From the NCBI GenBank assembly GCA_001931875.2, contig MSJH02000500.1, forward strand, positions 1-48,940: a DNA stretch of 48,940 nt. The letters are read 5' to 3'. This DNA is from Byssochlamys sp. IMV 00236. Lineage: Eukaryota > Ascomycota > Eurotiomycetes > Eurotiales > Thermoascaceae. Under the pieces are notes generated by a model. That model saw only the letters and a program-made list of their open reading frames with translations. It had not been told where the DNA came from and searched no databases. The position numbers and the translations under genes were made by a program. Positions 10,543 to 22,704 of the stretch are shown here, piece by piece; the first letter of the stretch is position 1; every line of letters starts with the position of its first letter.

Positions 10543-10954
10543 CTAGGCAATATCATAGGTAGTACCTGGAGGTAGCGCATGTATTATTGGTCTAACTTCT
10601 GGTGCATTTTCCGGCGCATGTAGTGTTTCCCCTGTTAAAAAAAAAAGCAACAGTTTTAATGATTAACATTGTAGAATTGAAGTCATATATACTATCAGTC
10701 AAAACACCATGGTTTGAGCCATTTGTGGTTGCGAATCAGCAAGAAATCGCAACCTGGTCGTTAATGATGAAAACCAGCTCACCTGACGACCTTTTTGAAA
10801 TTTGGAAGCGTCGATTTGTCCAATTAATAAGAGTTGAACGACCCTTGTTGAAGATAAGGTAAATGCAGCCAGTGTATAGCTTAGGTTTCTCATATTTACT
10901 CTTCCTCTCCCATTTGTAAATACTACATTGATTTTGCAAGAAAAACACCGTCAT
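10543..10954 (-). CDS. Candidate small spliced gene, 86 residues, unknown function
   Basis: Exon 1 is 10954-10783 and exon 2 is 10631-10543, with a GTGAGC...TTAACAG intron between them. The joined frame is 261 nt, starts with ATG and ends with TAG. Across the junction it reads FQISKRSS then GETLHAPENAPEVRP, ending in LPPGTTYDIA. The splice acceptor follows a long pyrimidine run and both sides look coding in composition, which is why I list it. Exon 1 contains CIYLIFNKGRSTLINWTNRR, which I considered as a decayed retroelement RNase H piece, but the match is weak. No family is recognised. The first exon may have further upstream exons. Confidence 0.45.
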
Positions 10955-11114
10955 CTGGAATATGATTCAAGTAGTCTTCAATTCGTAATATTATATTAAA
11001 TAGTCAGTGTAGGAATTTAATATTGAAGTCGAGTTATGTTAAAATGGATCACCAGGCTGCATATTGGCCAAACTACAACTGGAAATATGTACCAGATTGT
11101 TAGAAGAAATGATA

Positions 11115-11336
11115 ATGTTGCTGAAAGAAAGACTAAGGATGTAGTCATAGGCTTTTCAGCCGCGCTTTATTCTCAGTATATAATATAATAAAAGTTTCTT
11201 CTTATTGTTCTCTTTACATTTTTCTAACTGTGCGTTCGCTGTGATTTGGAGAATTGGTGGCAAGGACGGGTTCAAGAGAGTCTTTTATACCATGGGAGGG
11301 AAGCCACCACATCCTTAGTCTTTGTTTCGGCAACAT
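11115..11336. repeat. 222-bp MITE-like element with ~28-bp terminal inverted repeats
   Basis: The left end 11115-11142 begins ATGTTGCTGAAAGAAAGACT and the right end 11309-11336 is its near-perfect inverse, ending GTTTCGGCAACAT. The AAGACTAAGGATGT block is identical in both. There is no ORF. It lies in AT-rich spacer upstream of the chitin synthase gene. A target-site duplication was not seen. Confidence 0.7.
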
Positions 11337-11975
11337 AACCATTTTCAAACACAAATCACTATATATGAATCAAAAAAAGGCAAAGTTCGCACACAAGTTG
11401 TACAATATGAAACTGGAATAATCACACGTCGCTGTCATTTAACCACGATAAGCGTAACAAGAAGAGCTTTGATCCTAATTTCCATTTTAGGACTACTTTG
11501 CCCTGTATCACATTAACTTAATCCAGCGCTCTTTTATATGAACCAATTGAAAGTGGAATGTCTTTTATATGTCTACAGGAGAGAAAAGGGGTACGCGACA
11601 AGATTATTTTTAAACATGGACTCCTAAAGTATCTTTTCCATGTCATGGGCCATTCCCCTATTTCTTTTTATCAACAACTGCCCCTCTTTCTCTTTAAGCC
11701 ATTATGGGCATTAGAATAAGAGCTGACTCTGTTAAATATTGCTTACATTTACATCTAGACAGCATTATGCTTATTACACATATTTATTTATTAGAAAAGA
11801 TAAAAGACCATACACCCGCACTTTTAAGGGGGGTTGCTCTATAGCAAGGGGGAGAGAATCAGAGGCTTTCCATAAACAAGAAAGCGAAAAAAAGGGGAAA
11901 GTCTATTTCTACAAAGTATCTACTTTACTATATCTTTCTTTTTTATTCTCTGTTTCATGTGTATCTAATCAAGAA
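11337..11975. other. Upstream region of the chitin synthase gene
   Basis: This 639-bp spacer contains no gene that I can support. The open frame from 11739 into the chitin synthase has no ATG before 11976 that fits the family. A T-rich stretch (TATCTTTCTTTTTTATTCTC) just before 11976 is typical of fungal promoters and leaders. Confidence 0.4.
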
Positions 11976-14900
11976 ATGCAATCTAGCATAATCGACTTAA
12001 CAGATCTGGTCAATGATTCAGTAACAGAGGACATTGTGGAGGCCTTGCGTCAAAGATACCTACATGATTCGACATATACATCCATTGGTCCTTCAATACT
12101 CGTTTCATTAAACCCATATAAAAGTATAAACAATGAAAATAATAAAGCTGCCTACCTATTAGAATATAAAGACACCCAAAGCGCCAAGCTAAATAAATGG
12201 CGAGAACCACATTTGTATCAGCTCATAAACCATATCTATTTGCACATGAGAAGGACCAGGGTTAGTCAATCAATACTATTTAGGTAAATTGTGCTTGTGA
12301 TCAGTTTAGCTCTTATTAATAATACTTTAGTGGAGAGTCTGGAAGTGGAAAGACCAAGGAGTTTCAAAGCTCTGTTGATTATCTCATCACTTTAAGCAGT
12401 CATCGTAAACCAAGCAAGCTTCAACCGAGTATTCTTCACGCTCAAGCTATCATCCATGCTTTCACACATGCGAAAACAGCTATTCATGACGATTCATCAA
12501 GGTCTTGCTTATATTTTGAAATGCACTTTACAGAAAAGGGACGATTTACTGGTGCAAAGCTTTTGCCCTATGCTTTGGAGAAACACCGCGTTACCCATGC
12601 CGACCCGAACGAAAGAAACTTTCATATATTTTATTTTCTACTATCTGGTGCGTCTCATGAAGAGAGGTCACGACTAGAGCTGTCTGACTGGTCAAGTTAT
12701 CAATACTTGTCAAGAACTGCAACATCCAGGGCTTCTTCTATTGATGATGCTCAAGGTGAAGTCGAGCTAAAGGCTGCTCTTAAGGCGATGATCCCGGAAA
12801 AACAAAGAATAGGACAAATTTATCAAGTCTTGGCTGCCATATTGCATCTTGGAAACATACAGTTTGCTGAAGACCCAAACAATGCTCAGGATGCAGCTGT
12901 TATAAAAAATACGGATACATTGCATACAGTAGCAGATTTATTAGGCGTGGATCCAAATGCTATAGCAAACACACTTACCTACAAGAGTAAACTGATTAAA
13001 AGGGACATCACAACTCTATTCTTGAACCCTGAACAAGCTAGTCATCAGAGAGATAAATTAGCTGAATCACTCTATTGCTTGCTGTACACTTGGATTATTG
13101 AACAGTTAAATGACAAGCTAGCACCAAAAAATTCTCATTGCTTTATATCCTTGTTGGACATGCCGGGTTGGAGCTCCCAAACAGGATATTCTGGATTTGA
13201 TCAATTTACGTTTCATTATATTCAGGAGACGATGCATAGCTACATGTTTTCAACCTTATTTGATCAGAGTTGCTACCAAGAGCAAGGTATTGGAGTACAG
13301 TTTGATAAGCCAATCTCCAATTCTATTATGGACATCTACGTACATCCTTCTAAAGGTCTATGGAGCATCATGAATGCCCAAGCCTCCCGTCCACAGCAGC
13401 GATATGATGATGATCAGACAATAGTTCACAACTTTATATCAGCCAATAAAACAGCATTAAACGATCAAACTCTTTCGTTAAAGAAAGAGGATACGGGCCT
13501 TCAAGTGTTCACTATTCAACATTATTGGGGGCCAGTCACTTACAGCCCTTACAACTTTAGTGAAAGAAATCAAGACTACCTTCTAAATGATTTCATATCA
13601 CTCTTCAAGGGCAATGCTTACAATCCTCCTTCAGCTAACGGTTTAGTAGCAAGTCTATTTGACGATTCAATAATTGGTCAAGATGATGGCACTAGAAGTA
13701 GAGTAAATTCACCTTATCAGGCCATTAAGCCTTTAAGGCCACCAACCATCGCTACAGGAGAAAGCCACCAAGCAGCATCCTTGAATCAAGACCATAAACC
13801 AACGGATGTGAAGTCTGCACTGTCAGTTTCCTTACAACCTGATGCGCCAACAATAGGTCATATCTTAACCACTGGTGTCTTTGATCTTACTAATGCCCTA
13901 TCGCACACTCTATCTTGGTATGTCATTTGTATGCGACCCAATGAATTATTTCTACCAAACTCTTGCGATATGAAGAAACTATCCTCTCAAGTCATATTGT
14001 TCAAGTTACAAGCTTTGATAAAAAGAATGAAGGCAGGCTACCATACAATTTCATTTACATTTGACGAATTTTGGGAAAGATACTACATCTCTTTGCCGGT
14101 TACTGTAAATACAATGATAGATCCAGCCCTATCAGCTAAAGAGAAATGTTGTTTTGTATCACAAGCCCTAGGGTGGGATGAGGCAATGATGACAATTGGT
14201 GAGAGCAAAGTAAGTATGATACCTTAAAACTGCAATGGTGTCTAATTTATTTCAAAGGTATTTCTTTCAAATAATGCTTTTAGAGTATTGGAAGATGACT
14301 TGAAGAGCCTTGAAAAAAATGAATCCAAAAAAGCAAAGTTATCATCAAAAGGTACAAAATATAATAGACAAGATTTTCAATGGATATAATAGCCTAACTA
14401 TCGTGGTATATCACCAGGACAAAGGCCGTTTGATATGTACTCATTTAATGATGATCTCGCATCAACAGCTATGTCAGAAGATGATTATATGGAGGAAGCT
14501 GGGTTGCATGGCTACACTGGATCAGACCTAATGTCACAAGCTACTCTTGATAACCGAAATAATTATGCATTTGGTAACAACAGCACTCATGATATGAAGT
14601 CAGATACAGAAAAGAAGGCAAATATGCTTCCTGGCGCTGATCCTCAAAAGGAAATAGACGATGAACCAATGTCAAATATAAGAAAAAAATGGCTACTCTT
14701 TGTATGGATTTTAACCTGGTGGGCGCCCTCTCTCTTTCTCCATCATTGTGGAGGAATGAGTAGAAAAGATGTGAGACTAGCTTGGAGAGAAAAGGTGGCA
14801 TTGTGTATTTTAATTTTCTTACTCTCGGCTGCTATGGTGGTGTTTATTGTTTTCTTTGGCCCTCTTATTTGCCCTCATCAAGACGTATATTCTGTCTCAG

Positions 14901-17864
14901 AGCTTCAAGCGAAGTCAACCAAAGATAATGCTTACGTTGCTATTCGAGGTGAAGTCTTTGACTTGACAAAATTTGCTCCTCATCACTGGGCATCAGAGGT
15001 GATTCCTGACAATGTCATATTTGAGTACGCCGGAAAGGATGCTACCAACCTATTTCCTGTTCAAGTCTCGGCCCTCTGTGATGGTATAACAGGGAGAATA
15101 CCCGAAGAAATTGTCCTCGATTTCCAGACAAATTTGACAGACAAAAATGCTGCCTATCATGACTTTAGGTTCTTTACGAATGACTACCGCCCTGATTGGT
15201 ATTTTGAACAAATGGTTTATCTTAGAAAGAACTATCGACTTGGGTTTATGGGGTACGAGCCATCAGATATTTTACGACAGGCAACAAATGTTGTGAGCGT
15301 TGGTGAAATCAATACGCATCGCAGCTGGGCTATTTTACATGGTGATGTATACGATCTGACTTATTATCTTATGGGTGGAAGAGCTCCACGTGCACCAGAA
15401 GGACTGTCTCCTCCAGCAAATCTCGATCTCAACTTTATGGATAACAGTATTGTTGAGTTGTTCCGACAGCTCGCAGGAACTGATATATCAAAGCACTTTG
15501 ATGCATTACCTATATCTGGCGAACTAAGAGCCCGTCAATTGGTCTGTTTACGAAACCTTTTCTTTGTTGGGAAACTAGATACCAGACGCTCGGTACAGTG
15601 CCTGTTTTCTGAATACTTTTTATTAATTATAACAGGTAAGAAGCCAAGAATATACGTAGATATACCTAATGCTCCATAGGTTTTCTTTGCGCTGTTATCG
15701 TTTTCAAGTTTTTGGCCGCACTACAACTTGGGACATCTCGAGAGCCAGAAGATTATGATAAATTTATCATATGCCAAGTTCCTTGTTACACTGAAGGAGA
15801 AGAGTCCTTAAGAAAGACAATTGATTCCATTGCAGTTCTAAAATATGATGACAAACGTAAATTGTTGTTTCTTGTTTGCGATGGTATGATTGTCGGTAGT
15901 GGCAACGATAGATCAACTCCACGTATTGTTCTTGACATTCTCGGTGTTGATGCTAATGTTGATCCTGAACCACTCTCATTCCTTTCTCTTGGTGAAGGTG
16001 CTAAACAATATAACGCCGCAAAAATCTATTCTGGGCTTTATGAATGTTCTGGTCATGTGGTACCCTATGTTGTTGTTGTAAAGGTCGGTGCTCCTAATGA
16101 AAGACAGAAACCAGGAAACAGAGGAAAAAGAGATTCACAAATGGTGCTTATGCGATTCCTTAACAAGGTGCACTTTGAATCTCCCATGACTCCAATGGAA
16201 CTTGAAATATACCATCAGATCAAAAACGTTATCGGAGTTAACCCAAGCTTTTATGAATTCGTTCTAATGGTTGACGCAGATACAGAGGTCTTACCTGATT
16301 CACTCAATAGGATGGTATCTTGCTTCGTACATGACGCAAAGGTCATAGGTCTCTGTGGAGAAACTAAACTAGCAAACGAAAAAGATAGCTGGGTTACTAT
16401 GATTCAGGTGTATGAATACTATATCTCTCACTTCTTGTCCAAAGCTTTTGAATCATTATTTGGCTCTGTTACTTGCTTACCGGGTTGCTTCTGTATGTAC
16501 CGCGTACGTTCCCCTGGTAAAAATCAGCCACTGTTGGTTAGCAATCAAGTGATAGACGATTATGCGGAAAATAAGGTCAATACGCTTCACAAGAAGAATT
16601 TGTTACACTTGGGTGAAGACCGTTATTTGACCACACTAATCTTGAAGCACTTTCCAACATATAAAACTAAATTCACTGCTGATGCGGGCTGTTTAACAAA
16701 TGCACCTGATAGATGGAGCGTGCTGTTATCTCAAAGAAGACGCTGGATCAACTCTACAATTCATAACTTGGGCGAACTTGTATTCTTACCTCAACTATGT
16801 GGCTTCTGCTGTTTTTCTATGCGTTTTGTGGTCATTTTAGACTTGTTGAGTACTTTGGTCATGCCAGCAGTAGTCTGCTACCTTGGTTACTTGATTTATC
16901 AGTTAGCAACCAATGCAGATCAGGTCCCCTTGATTTCACTGATTACTTTGTGTGGTGTTTACGGTTTACAAGCCATCATTTTTATTCTGCGCAGAAAGGT
17001 AAGCTTTTAGTTATAATGGTTGCTGGCTTTAGACTAATGTAATTGTAGTGGGAGCACATCGGATGGATGATAGTCTACATTTTGGCAATCCCGATCTTTT
17101 CCTTCTTCATCCCTATTTATTCTTTTTGGCATTTTGATGACTTCTCTTGGGGAAATACTCGTGTTGTTCTCGGAGAGGATGGTCAAAAGAAAGTGCTACC
17201 GGCAGACGAAGGTACATTCGATCCAAAAGCTATACCTCTTAAAAAGTGGAGCGACCATGAAAATGAATTATGGGAGAGCGGTTCGGTCGAGACCAAGGGC
17301 ACCACTATAACTTCAACCTCACGTCGAACGGCAAATAATCCTTATGTCTCATCAGCATCCTGTTTAGGATACCCCAGTATGAGTCCTGGATATATTGCTC
17401 CTGTCGTAAATTACGCTCCAAGTATAAATCAGATTCCAGTAAGCGGGGCAGGCGCTATACCTGGGACATTCTATCAAAGCGATAACATAAGCTTGAGATA
17501 CTCTCAGCAAAACCTGGCAGGAAGAGCACCGTCAGTAATGATGGGTGTTCCATCATTTAACGCTCCTGGTCAGGCCAACTTTAATTTATCCACGCCTTCA
17601 GTCTACAGTGTTGATGGTGGCTATCAAGCAGGATACCAAGGCATGGGTGTCAACCCCACAGTTGTAGGTGGAGAACACGACGCTTCATATCCAACAGATG
17701 AAGAAATTAAAAGAGAAGTACAGAGAATTACAGCTACTGCAAATCTGATGACAATAACAAAAAAGCAAGTTCGTGAACAACTAAGTAGACGCTTTGGCAT
17801 TAATATGTCTAATAGAAAGGAGTTCATAAATCAGTGTATCGAAGACTGTTTAAAGCAGCATTAG
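11976..17864 (+). CDS. Chitin synthase with N-terminal myosin motor-like region (class V/VII type)
   Basis: Exons 11976-12283, 12331-14209, 14258-14351, 14418-15635, 15680-16998 and 17049-17864 give 1877 residues. It polymerises GlcNAc from UDP-GlcNAc into chitin at the plasma membrane; the motor-like part is thought to help target secretory vesicles. Residues 1-740 are myosin-like with a P-loop GESGSGKT at 104-111. The switch I region reads [11 protein letters not shown] and switch II LDMPGW (near 376), so both deviate from active myosins. Two membrane segments follow near 850-905, then two cytochrome-b5-like folds (near 919 and 1052). The catalytic domain has VDADTE (near 1364), LGEDR (near 1477) and QRRRW (near 1517), and more membrane segments follow. 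The C-terminus (1820-1877) is a DEK_C domain. The start was chosen because it gives the family's short leader before the motor region. AATAAA lies at 17882. Confidence 0.95.
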
Positions 17865-17951
17865 CTTTATTTGTTATGTCGAATAAAAATGATACCAAAA
17901 ACTTTTTAATATGTACGAATCAAATAATTAATGATTTATTGTTCTATGCAG

Positions 17952-20631
17952 CTAAACAAATGGAGCTGAGAGAGGATCGATAACCTTGCCTAACTTTGTG
18001 AGGACACGAGGCTTCGTCATCTTTGAGAATGTTGCTGTAGTGTTCCATTCGTTACCAACAGGAGTAGTAAGAGATCTTTCATATTGTTCCAATGTCTTGA
18101 AGGGATATGGTACAGAAACAGCTTGGTATTTTTCGGCCTAAGAGTATAATATAAGTAACAGCCTTGATAAAGACGAAATATATAGACATTACCTTTTTGT
18201 TGGCCTTTTCATTAATAATTACATGTGCCAATTTGGCATCTCTTCGCTTATCTGCTGCAATACCCTTTGTAATCTTGACAATCTTCTTTTTGTTCTTTTT
18301 AGGTTTCACGCCTGCTCCAGCCCAAGCACCCCAACCAGGAAGAGTCAGATCTTCGACCTTATCACCATCTTCAGCAATTTCAGCCAGCTTTTCTTCTTCA
18401 AACTCTGCAACAACATCGTCATCTGCAAAGGCTCTTGCTACAAGGTCGCGCTGTTCAAAAGTAACACTCTTTTTAGGAGCCTTTAAGGGCACATCATCAT
18501 TATCCTTATGACTCTTGGGTTGTACTTTCTGTACTGGTGCTTCTTTCACGGTACTGCTTGCTGCAATCTTCACTTTGGTTTTCTTTTCCTTTTTCTTGTT
18601 TTCTACCTTGTTTGTTTTATTATCCTGCTTCTTTTCAATTGTTGTTTCAACAATTTTTATTTCTGTAACTGCGGAATCAGTGACAGGAGATGTAGCATCC
18701 TCAGTATCAAACTGATCTTCCTCTCTTGCTTCTTGCTCTGGTTCATCATTAGACTGCACTTGTTTTGCTTTGGCACCAAATGCCATACGACCAGGGTTAT
18801 TTGATATCATTACAAAGTTATCCTCTTCTTTTTCTTTATCTTCATTGTCGCTATCTGGAGCAAGCCATTCCTTTTCGAACTCGTCAATTTCATTTTTAAG
18901 ATTGTCAGATTGACGTTTAGCGGCATCCTGCATAAATTTCATTGAAAGTATGCCTTTTTGTGGTTGGGTATCTTGTTCAATATCTTGTTTTAAGCTGTTA
19001 ATCTCCTCTAAAATAGCTGCATCATCATGATCATCACTATCGTCTTCAGACTCTGACCCTTCAATTTTACGTCGAAGTTCTTCTCCACGACGTAATTGCT
19101 CCATAATAGCTTCGCGAGTGCCTTCGTCTTGAACGCCACGAGCCAATGCACGCTTGGCCCATTTACTAGTATTCTTATGTTTCAGTGTCATTCTTTCTTC
19201 GGCTCTACTTAATGCAGCCTTCATCTTGTCTTCATTTTCTTCTTCAAAATCAATTTCTGAAGTTTCCTGTACTTGAGAGGTGATCTTTTCCTTTTCCTTA
19301 CGCTTTAATTTTCTGTAGCTCTTGCTCTTAATTTTCTTTAAACGTTTGTTCTTGATTTCACTACGGAACATCAATTCACGCATCATACGTAGTTCTCTAC
19401 GTCTTGCTTCCACTTCAGCGACAGTTAGCTTATTTAACTTTAAAGCCTCAAATGCTTCGAGTTCTTCGTCTTTCATGCCAGCATCAGCAAGAGCTTGTTG
19501 CACTTGTTGTTCTAAAGTTGTTTCTGCCTTGAATTTACTTGCTAGTGCAGCACTTGTACGACCATCCTTTGGTGAAGAAGAGCTGTCTTGAAGTGGGAAC
19601 GAAAGATGTTCTGCAGCACGAGTCATTTGAACCGTAGGCTGCCATTTAGAAATCTCTTCAGTTGTGTTGGCTAGAGCGGCTTGACGTTCCATACGATCTT
19701 GTATACGTTTTGGTAATGGCGCATCCAAAGCTCGGCGAGTCAAGTGTTTGCCTTTTCCGACGAGTGTTTCAATACCTTCTTTCAATGAACCAAACGTCGA
19801 CTCATCGTTGACAGTGCTCATAAGATCATCTAGACTGATTTTCTTATTCGATCCATCATGACCACGGGTGTTTAAATTAAACTCATTCTCTTGATATGCT
19901 TCATTTCTTTCCTTCAATTGGCGTCTTTTAGTTTTAGAGTCGGGCATGTCAGAATCATTACGTCTACGCTTTTTAGTCTCAAGTCCCTCAACAAAGTTAG
20001 CGAGTCCATCATTGTCACTAGCATCGTCATCTTCTTCCTCGTCGTCACCATCTACAATGTCATCAAATCCTTTGAATTCTTCTTCATCTTCATCGTCATA
20101 ATCATCATCCTTGGCTCCAGTATCCATATCATCCTCGTCTTCGTGATTACCGTCAAGCATTTGAGAGAGATCCACAAAGCCACCTTCATCTTCCAGGTCA
20201 CTTTCATCTTCCTGGCCGGATTCATCTTCGTCCAAGTTAATCTCATTATTGTCGTTGTTTGCTTTTTTCAGGTGTTTTTTCTCGGATGTCTACACATAAA
20301 AAAGGGTTATTATTCATGACTTGTTTGATGATGCCTCTATCATTTTATTTACCTTTGTAGATCCTCGAAACTTGTAGCCTTCGAAACGCTCTTCATCCGA
20401 TTCATCAAATGCCTCGTCAGAATCAATTTCTTCATCGTCCTCCTCATCTATTTCGCCTGCATCGTATTCTAGATTGTCAACTTCATCAAGATCATGTCCT
20501 TTTCGGCGATCTGACAGTTCTTCAGCCTCATAGACATCAGACGCAACAAGTCCGTCGGATTTTAGTTTCTTTGCCTTGTGTATAGGCTTTTTATGGTGAT
20601 TATTGGCTTTATTCTTTATTGGACGAGCCAT
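17952..20631 (-). CDS. UTP14: UTP14, small-subunit processome component
   Basis: Exons 20631-20353, 20289-18193 and 18137-17952 encode 853 residues. Utp14 is a nucleolar protein of the SSU processome that activates the DEAH helicase Dhr1 during 18S rRNA maturation. The N-terminus is basic (MARPIKNKANNHHKKP), followed by long Asp/Glu-rich tracts. The family-typical LPKRIQDRMERQAALANTTEE and KIKSKSYRKLKRKEKEK motifs follow, then TSKWAKRALARG. The spliced C-terminus ends in a conserved block with PYPFKTLEQYERSL and PVGNEWNTTATF. Family members are usually 750-950 residues. The stop codons of UTP14 and the chitin synthase are only 87 bp apart, so the 3' UTRs probably overlap. Confidence 0.93.
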
Positions 20632-21164
20632 GAGTTGATTACAAGAAAAGCACAGCAAGTTGAAAAAATATACTTGTGCATTTAAGCAAAGTTACTGTTT
20701 AAAGAAAAGCAGTCCTGCATATCCAATAAAACTTCGGAAAAGTCACAGTTCATTTCAACCAATTGAAATAAGACCTGGTTCTCCTTTAAGAAGAAACGAG
20801 TGTTATGCTCCATGCTTTTAGTAAAGCCTTCCTTCTTCTGTTTGATATTGAATATCTAAATATAATGTACGATAACCTATATCCAACATCGATCACTAGA
20901 AAAATGGCTTGAAACTGGAGCTATTACCGAGGTTATTCAATAATCACCGTATTTCTTATGTTACTGAGAGTGACCCTATGTTCATTAAGCCGTCCCTCGA
21001 GCTTTTGAATACAACCATATACCTTTTACAGTAGAATGCCTGTTACAAGTATAATTTATTAAAAGCATACAACAAACATTACCCGTTTGTTGATCGTCTT
21101 TAAGTAAAATAAGGCCCTTTATTGAATGCAATAGAGGCTTATAAGCCCTTTCAAACGTACATAC
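20632..21164. other. Spacer upstream of UTP14
   Basis: This holds the UTP14 promoter side. On the minus strand there is a ~43-codon open stretch near 20690-20820 containing TRFFLKENQVLFQLV, which looks weakly coding. I could not splice it in phase to the small exon at 21165-21225. No other gene is seen. Confidence 0.35.
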
Positions 21165-21225
21165 CTTTCCCTTTGTTTCGCTTTGCCTTTGGAGGCGGAG
21201 GGTCGTCGTCTTTCTTTCGCTTCAT
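21165..21225 (-). other. Possible orphan first exon (basic, proline-rich)
   Basis: The minus strand reads ATG then KRKKDDDPPPPKAKRNKGK, and is followed directly by a good donor, GTATGT. The first downstream AG with a branch-like context gives only a few codons before a stop. It may be the 5' exon of a short or degraded gene. Confidence 0.3.
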
Positions 21226-21528
21226 GTTGAAGTAAAGAAGAAAGGGGAAAGTAACTGCAGAGAGCCTTGTAATATTGAATTAACGATCGACAACATTATT
21301 TTATTAATTTATCATATTTTCTTTAATAGTAAAATCTGCCGTGAATGAAAAGCCGCTCCACTTTTGTCACACTGCTCATCTTACTGTGATCCTCAAAGTA
21401 GCTTTCTTTATAAAAGCGATGGGAAAAGGATACTAAAATGTCACACGATGGTCATGAATCATCATCTAAACACCAGGAACAGTGATTGAAGAAGTGGCAG
21501 TGAAGAGGGAAAAGAAGAAGCACAAACC

Positions 21529-22290
21529 CTAATGACACCCATATGTTCCATGATGAAGTATCAGTACGCAATTCGTACACATGTATGCACCATGTGTCTG
21601 GCTGATACGCTGAAAGTGCTGCTCAAATCCAGTGTTTTGACGAAGTTTGCTATTGCTTCTCAAGGTAAGAACAATATCACAGAAGCCTCTATCACTATAC
21701 TCGATTGGGATAACAGCAGCAATCTCCTCCATTGTTGGAAGGTTGTGAGTGCGTCTATCGCTTCCTTCAATTAAACCATTCTCATTGATGGGCTGATAAT
21801 GATGTATGGTGTACTGTCTTCTCTTTGATTATTACCTCACCGACAGTGTTACTGTTCTCATGGTTGCTCGGTACCCCATGTGCATGGCGGTACACGCGCA
21901 AAGGGATTGCATTGAGCAAGCATAGCTGAAAGCTCCCTAATGATCTTAGAATCAAGGTTGTTGTTTCGTGCTTGTCTTCGTTCAGCGGCATAGGAAGGAT
22001 CAAATATATATAGCTGGGCGTAGGAAGGCTCACTGCTCTCAACTGGAGTCAAGGGGCCTTGACGGCGGCAAAGTGCGCCGTGGCAATAGGGACACTCTTT
22101 GACCATACGCCCAAGGACCAAAGGTCGAAGGCGAGAAAGCTGCGAGATATAGGCAGTAGGTTCTGTCCTGGTCCTGCCTCTGGATCTACTTTCAGCTTCA
22201 ACAGACTCGACTGTTCTTGGTCTTCTTCTAGGTCTAGTAGCGACATCAGCTTCTTTGTGTTAGCCCTCGGCACGATGTCTACGACGTGAT
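21529..22290 (-). pseudogene. Helitron-like relic (N-terminal helicase-like region)
   Basis: Minus-strand segments in shifted frames resemble the N-terminal region of fungal Helitron Rep/helicase proteins. They contain CPYCHGALC, then SYAQLYIFDPSYAAERRQAR with RELSAMLAQCNPFARV, then LPTMEEIAAVIPIEYSDRG, and finally RISQTHGAYM followed by HHGTYG. In intact Helitrons the last block reads like AYMPLHYVLLFPYGxxGW. Frame changes occur near 22045-22120 and near 21790, and the Rep and helicase motifs further downstream are missing, so this is a broken fragment. No Helitron 3' hairpin was found. Confidence 0.65.
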
Positions 22291-22704
22291 GCTGCTACTC
22301 ATTCTCTGCATGCTTAACAGGTACGATGACGCGAGTCAACGGGCAAAGGTGCATGGCAGGAAGAACAGCTGGTTGTACTTTGGTTGTTATTGTTTTCCAT
22401 TTTTCTAATAAGCGTCAAGATGGGAACATAATGTTAATGAATAGGAACTATATGAATTTGCCTTTCATTCTCTTTTTTTTTCAAGGCATGTCCATACCTG
22501 ATTCTTTTCAAAAGGGGTTTATTGTATTGTAAAAATAATATCAGGAGAGAGAAAAAGGGGAAAGTAAGCTCATATGATTGTGGTCCGAGACCCGGCTCGA
22601 ACAAATGGCAAAAAAAGGCTCAGTGTGCGGTTAATTTCCGATAAAAGTGTGTGTTATTGCATATTTTCCGGCGTATTTTCCGGCGTATTTTTTTCAACTC
22701 CAGT
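22291..22704. other. Spacer between the Helitron relic and the transporter 3' end
   Basis: No gene is seen. A short tandem duplication of ATTTTCCGGCGT lies near 22664-22687. Confidence 0.4.

Noticed and set aside
10699..10954. Copia-type RNase H remnant
   Set aside because: The resemblance (IYLIFNKGRSTLINW) is short and the key acidic residues are missing; the spliced small-gene model explains the frame better.
18164..20319. Plus-strand ORFs opposite UTP14
   Set aside because: Antisense shadows of an acidic/basic low-complexity gene.
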